Origin: Candidatus Iainarchaeum sp.
Lineage (GTDB): Archaea > Iainarchaeota > Iainarchaeia > Iainarchaeales > JAFCFF01
Direction: 5' to 3'
DNA length: 8,763 bases
Assembly: GCA_017608775.1 (NCBI GenBank)
Contig: JAFCFF010000021.1
Span: 1-8,763, forward strand
Part shown: in pieces, positions 6,036-8,763 of the stretch
Numbering within the stretch: position 1 is the first letter of the stretch
Layout of the letters: each line of letters starts with the position of its first letter
Position numbers and translations under genes: made by a program
Notes under the pieces: generated by a model
Seen by the model: only the letters and a program-made list of their open reading frames with translations
Databases searched by the model: none
What the model was told of the DNA's origin: nothing

Positions 6036-6569
6036 ATGCCTTTTATCGATTTACTTGTTCTTGACGCTGTTGTTTTAGGAATTGTTTTTATTGGATTGGC
6101 ATTATTTGGAATAAGGTTTAAAGATCTCGGCTTTAGGCTTTCACTCAAGGAGTTTGGCTTAGGAATTTGGCTTTTTATCAAGTTGGTTGTTATAAGTGTT
6201 GTTTTGGGGGCTATTCTTTTTTTCTTTGGTGTAAGAGATATTGAGATTGTGAGGGAGCTGGTGATGCAACTTGCCCTTCCCTCTATAATTTACCTGTTTG
6301 TAGTTAGAACTTTTATAGAGGAGTTGTTTTTTAGGGCCTTTTTAATAACTTGGCTTGAAAGGTTTTTTGGAAGGGGAAAGAAGCTTCTTCATGCGTTTAC
6401 ATCTTCGCTTGTTTTTGGAATAGCTCATTTTGGTTATGGTTCAAAGGCAGAACTTGTTGGGGCTGTTGTGTTGGGTTTTATCCTTGCCCTTGAATATGTA
6501 AACGGAAAAAATGTTTTGAGAAACTATATAGGGCATTTTTTATATAATTTAGCTTTCTTTATTTCTTAG
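6036..6569 (+). CDS. CPBP-family intramembrane metalloprotease (CAAX protease/bacteriocin-processing, Abi-like)
   Basis: A 177-residue hydrophobic membrane protein. It carries the three signatures of the CPBP (Rce1-like) family: EELFFR at 95-100 (E95, E96, R100), FGIAH at 127-131 (H131) and HFLYN at 167-171 (H167, N171). Likely membrane segments lie near 4-26, 44-66, 79-93, 120-134, 137-156 and 164-176. These motifs suggest an active intramembrane protease, but the family's archaeal substrates are mostly unknown, so no specific role is claimed. The archaeal position makes classic CAAX processing doubtful. ATG 6036 follows GGGCGG at 6026-6031; the gap from the adenosyltransferase gene is nine bases. 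The gene does not belong to the usual informational operon. The 3' end overlaps a candidate promoter for kae1. Confidence 0.85.
   Translation: MPFIDLLVLDAVVLGIVFIGLALFGIRFKDLGFRLSLKEFGLGIWLFIKLVVISVVLGAILFFFGVRDIEIVRELVMQLALPSIIYLFVVRTFIEELFFRAFLITWLERFFGRGKKLLHAFTSSLVFGIAHFGYGSKAELVGAVVLGFILALEYVNGKNVLRNYIGHFLYNLAFFIS
6536..6550 (+). promoter_or_regulatory. Candidate TATA box for kae1
   Basis: TTTTTTATATAATTT contains a near-consensus archaeal TATA element (TTTATATAA, 6539-6547). Its centre is about 33 bases before the kae1 ATG. Transcription starting 25-27 bases downstream would begin near 6569-6571 and leave a leader of about five bases. That agrees with the lack of a Shine-Dalgarno site before kae1. 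The element lies inside the protease gene's last codons, so it might be only a product of coding for hydrophobic residues, and the upstream bases do not form a good BRE. Confidence 0.4.
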
Positions 6570-6575
6570 ATTTAA

Positions 6576-7550
6576 ATGGGAGAAATTGTATTAGGCATAG
6601 AGGGAACAGCACATAGCTTTGGTGTTGGGATAATAAAAGGAAAAAAAATTTTAGCAAATGAAAAAACAGTGTTTAGGGGTGTCGGGATACACCCAACAAA
6701 GGCCGCAGAGCTTCATTCCATGAAAGGCTCTAAGGTTCTTGAAAAAGCATTTGAGAAGGCCAAAGTAAAAATCAAGGACATCAACGTAATCGCCTACTCA
6801 AGAGGGCCTGGCCTGGGGCAGACACTGAAACATGCTGCTTTTTTTGCCAGTGTTTTGGGAAAAAAATATGGGGTTCCGGTTCTTGGGGTCAATCACTGCA
6901 TTGCTCACATAGAGATAGGAAAGGCAACAACAAAAGTAAGGGATCCGATAACTCTTTACGTTTCAGGGGCAAACACACAAATAATTGGCTATGAAAACAG
7001 AAGATATAGGATATATGGGGAGACTCTTGACATAGGAGTTGGAAACGCGGTCGATATGCTTGGAAGAGACCTGGGTTACGAGTTCCCGGGAGGCCCAAGA
7101 CTTGACAAGAATTATTTTAAGGGTAAAAAATACCTAGATCTACCTTACACGGTCAAGGGCATGGATTTTGCTTTTTCTGGTTTATACACAGCAGCAAAAC
7201 AAAAGATTGGGAGAGAAAGAGATGAAGACATCGCATATTCGTTTCTACATAATTGCTTTGCAATGCTTACAGAGGCAACCGAAAGAGCTCTAGCATACAC
7301 ACAAAAAAAAGAGTTGTTGCTAACAGGGGGGGTTGCCGCCTCAAAAGCCCTAAGGCAGATGATGGAAAAAATGTGTAAAGAAAGAAAAGCAAAGATGTTT
7401 GTACCTGATTTTTCTCTTTGTGTTGATAACGCTGCAATGATTGCCTGGCAGGGGCTGCTGGAATGGAAAAACGGAAGAAGAGAAAAAAGGCCGGAAATAA
7501 AACCAAAAGAGAGAACAGATATGGTTGATGTCTTTTGGATTAAAAATTAG
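6576..7550 (+). CDS. kae1: tRNA N6-threonylcarbamoyladenosine synthase Kae1 (KEOPS subunit)
   Basis: A 324-residue ASKHA-fold protein, the catalytic subunit of KEOPS, which places the threonylcarbamoyl group on A37 of ANN-decoding tRNAs. Visible features are the N-terminal LGIEGTAHSFGVG strand (6-18), SRGPGLGQTL (75-84), metal ligands H107 and H111 in NHCIAH, the LYVSGANTQI phosphate loop (127-136), GNAVDMLGRDLG (156-167), FPGGP (170-174), LLTGGVAAS (248-256) and the third metal ligand D285 in VDNAAMIAW. The length is the archaeal norm. It is not fused to the Bud32 kinase, as happens in some archaea, and no bud32 follows. ATG 6576 has no Shine-Dalgarno site. Its stop codon overlaps the stop of the convergent glycyl-tRNA synthetase gene. 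Confidence 0.95.
   Translation: MGEIVLGIEGTAHSFGVGIIKGKKILANEKTVFRGVGIHPTKAAELHSMKGSKVLEKAFEKAKVKIKDINVIAYSRGPGLGQTLKHAAFFASVLGKKYGVPVLGVNHCIAHIEIGKATTKVRDPITLYVSGANTQIIGYENRRYRIYGETLDIGVGNAVDMLGRDLGYEFPGGPRLDKNYFKGKKYLDLPYTVKGMDFAFSGLYTAAKQKIGRERDEDIAYSFLHNCFAMLTEATERALAYTQKKELLLTGGVAASKALRQMMEKMCKERKAKMFVPDFSLCVDNAAMIAWQGLLEWKNGRREKRPEIKPKERTDMVDVFWIKN
7547..7550. other. Overlapping convergent stop codons
   Basis: TTAG holds the TAG of kae1 (7548-7550, + strand) and the TAA of the glycyl-tRNA synthetase (7549-7547, - strand). There is no intergenic space, so any terminators for either gene must lie inside the coding sequence of the other. Confidence 0.9.
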
Positions 7551-8763
7551 CTAAACTCTTTTTTGAAGAATTTTGGAAGTTCCTCAATTTTTTCTCTTAC
7601 TTGTTCTGTTGTATCCCTAAATCTAATAGTAACTGTATCGTCCTTTAAAGTATCATAGTCAATAGTTATACAGAAAGGGGTTCCTACCTCGTCCTCCTTT
7701 GCATATCTTTTTCCTATGCTTGCCTTCTCAGAATAGTAGATATAAACTCCAGAAAGCGCTTTCTTTAGTTTTAGAAACACCTCATATGCTTTTTTATCTA
7801 AGTTGTCTTTTTTAACCAAGGGAAAAACACAAATTCTTGGCATTAGTTTTTTATCAAGAGAGAGAAAAACCCTCTCTTCCCTTACTTTTTTTCCATTCCT
7901 GTCAACAATCTTTTCTTCTTTTCTGTAGGAATCATACAACAAGGCAAGGATTATCCTTTCCAAACCAAAGGAGGGCTCTATTATGTGTGGTAAAATGTTT
8001 TTGTTGGTTTTCTCATCAAGTAATGAAAAGGACTTCTTGGATTCTTTTTGATGTTGCCTTAGGTCATAGTCCGACCTGTTTGATATCCCAACAATTTCCT
8101 TCCAGCCCAAATCAGAAAAATTATACTCTATATCATAGGTGTCAACCGCATAGTGGGCTCTCTCATCATCTAAGTGTTGTCTTATTCTTAGCTTATCCGG
8201 ATTTAAACCCAGCTCCAAAAGCCAGGAAACTGTTTTCTCTATCCAAAAAAGATGCCAGTCTAGGATTTTTCCCTCAAGCTCCTTAAATGTTGTTATTTTT
8301 GCTGGCTCTTTCTTTTTTTGGTCTTCCTTTAAAAGAATCCTAAGCCCCAAATCCGGATTTTCCAGCTTATAACAACATTTTTCCCTGGGGTTGAAAAAAT
8401 ACTCTAGCTCAAGCAGCTCAAATTCCCTCATCCTGAAAAGAAAGTTCCTTGGAGATATTTCGTTTCTATAAACTTTTCCCTGTTGGGCAATTCCAAAAGG
8501 TAATTTTGGGGAAAAGGAGGAGAGAATATTAAGATAGGAAAGAAAGATGTTTTGGGCTGTTTCAGGCCTTAAAAAAGCCTTGGTCTTATTTTCGCCTATT
8601 TTAACATCAAACATTAGTTTTATTTTTTTTGTTTTTTCAGGGTTGAACTGGCCTCCACAAGATGGACAGATTGCTTTTGGGTTGTGTTTAAGTTGTTTAA
8701 GAATTTCAGTAAGACTAGCCCCCTCATAGTCAGGCAACACCTCATCTATCTTAAATTTTTGCA
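7547..8763 (-). CDS. glyS: Glycyl-tRNA synthetase, class II (partial, N-terminus outside window)
   Basis: Charges tRNA-Gly with glycine in the cytoplasm. The reading frame is open to the right window edge. A GTG at 8740-8738 is only an internal valine codon, because homologous sequence continues before it (QKFKIDE). About 405 residues are visible. In coding order they contain a CPSCGG element (about 8670-8650), an FLRPETAQNIF stretch (about 8580-8540), motif 2 with VYRNEISPR (about 8475-8445), the glycine-site segment GWKEIVGISNRSDYDL (about 8107-8060), motif 3 EPSFGLERII (about 7980-7950) and a C-terminal anticodon-binding domain from about 7845 to the stop. The archaeal/eukaryotic alpha2 type is indicated by the LRPETAQ and EIVGISNRSDYDL segments. 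Archaeal enzymes are about 560-580 residues, so roughly 100-170 N-terminal residues, including motif 1, lie beyond the window. It converges on kae1 and belongs to another transcript. Confidence 0.94.
   Translation of the reverse strand, partial: QKFKIDEVLPDYEGASLTEILKQLKHNPKAICPSCGGQFNPEKTKKIKLMFDVKIGENKTKAFLRPETAQNIFLSYLNILSSFSPKLPFGIAQQGKVYRNEISPRNFLFRMREFELLELEYFFNPREKCCYKLENPDLGLRILLKEDQKKKEPAKITTFKELEGKILDWHLFWIEKTVSWLLELGLNPDKLRIRQHLDDERAHYAVDTYDIEYNFSDLGWKEIVGISNRSDYDLRQHQKESKKSFSLLDEKTNKNILPHIIEPSFGLERIILALLYDSYRKEEKIVDRNGKKVREERVFLSLDKKLMPRICVFPLVKKDNLDKKAYEVFLKLKKALSGVYIYYSEKASIGKRYAKEDEVGTPFCITIDYDTLKDDTVTIRFRDTTEQVREKIEELPKFFKKEFS

Noticed and set aside
7326..7332. G7 run in kae1 as a frameshift site
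   Set aside because: The reading frame continues correctly through the conserved LLTGGVAAS motif, so there is no sign of a frameshift.
7837..8286. 149-codon open frame on the + strand within glyS
   Set aside because: It is opposite the conserved synthetase frame, is rich in S, F, H and P, and has no motif.
8738..8740. GTG as the start codon of glycyl-tRNA synthetase
   Set aside because: The frame stays open to the window edge, and essential N-terminal parts of the enzyme, including motif 1, are not yet encoded, so the true start is outside.

Overview
The window is a stretch of archaeal chromosome carrying a tightly packed block of translation and transcription genes. Evidence for Archaea is the gene content (L24e, S6e, S24e and S27ae, aIF5B, aIF2-gamma, RNA polymerase subunits Rpo7 and Spt4, Kae1, and a eukaryote/archaeal-type glycyl-tRNA synthetase) and Shine-Dalgarno sites of the GGAGG/GGTGAT type. 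The DNA is AT-rich, with AGA/AGG and ATA codons and many A-runs. The genes are compact with almost no intergenic DNA, which would fit a small-genome lineage such as a DPANN archaeon, but the phylum cannot be decided from this sequence alone.

Layout, all on the + strand up to 7550: a possible tail of rpS28e (1-24), rpL24e (45-215), a T-rich gap that may hold a terminator and a promoter (216-276), aIF5B (277-2019), rpS6e (2021-2488), aIF2-gamma (2498-3691), an FCF1-like PIN-domain protein (3675-4094), RNA polymerase Rpo7/RpoE' (4104-4640), Spt4/RpoE'' (4650-4844), rpS24e (4874-5242), rpS27ae (5251-5484), a PduO-type cob(I)alamin adenosyltransferase (5481-6026), a CPBP-family membrane protease (6036-6569) and Kae1 (6576-7550). 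On the - strand, glycyl-tRNA synthetase converges on Kae1 (7547-8763, N-terminus outside the window), and the two stop codons overlap.

Most of the block does one job, making and starting up the protein-synthesis machinery: ribosomal proteins, both initiator-tRNA GTPases, a probable rRNA-processing nuclease, an RNA polymerase stalk subunit, an elongation factor, a tRNA-modification enzyme and an aminoacyl-tRNA synthetase. The unexpected part is 5481-6569, where a cobalamin adenosyltransferase and a membrane protease sit between rpS27ae and kae1, two genes that are often close neighbours in archaea. The GTP-dependent dephospho-CoA kinase (DUF359) gene that I recall between spt4 and rpS24e in many euryarchaea is absent. 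A TATA-like element inside the end of the protease gene suggests that kae1 may have its own near-leaderless promoter.

No stretch longer than about 60 bases lacks a gene. I saw no tRNA, rRNA, CRISPR array, insertion sequence or intein. I did not find a clearly novel biological system. The findings below are local departures from a well-known archaeal gene cluster.
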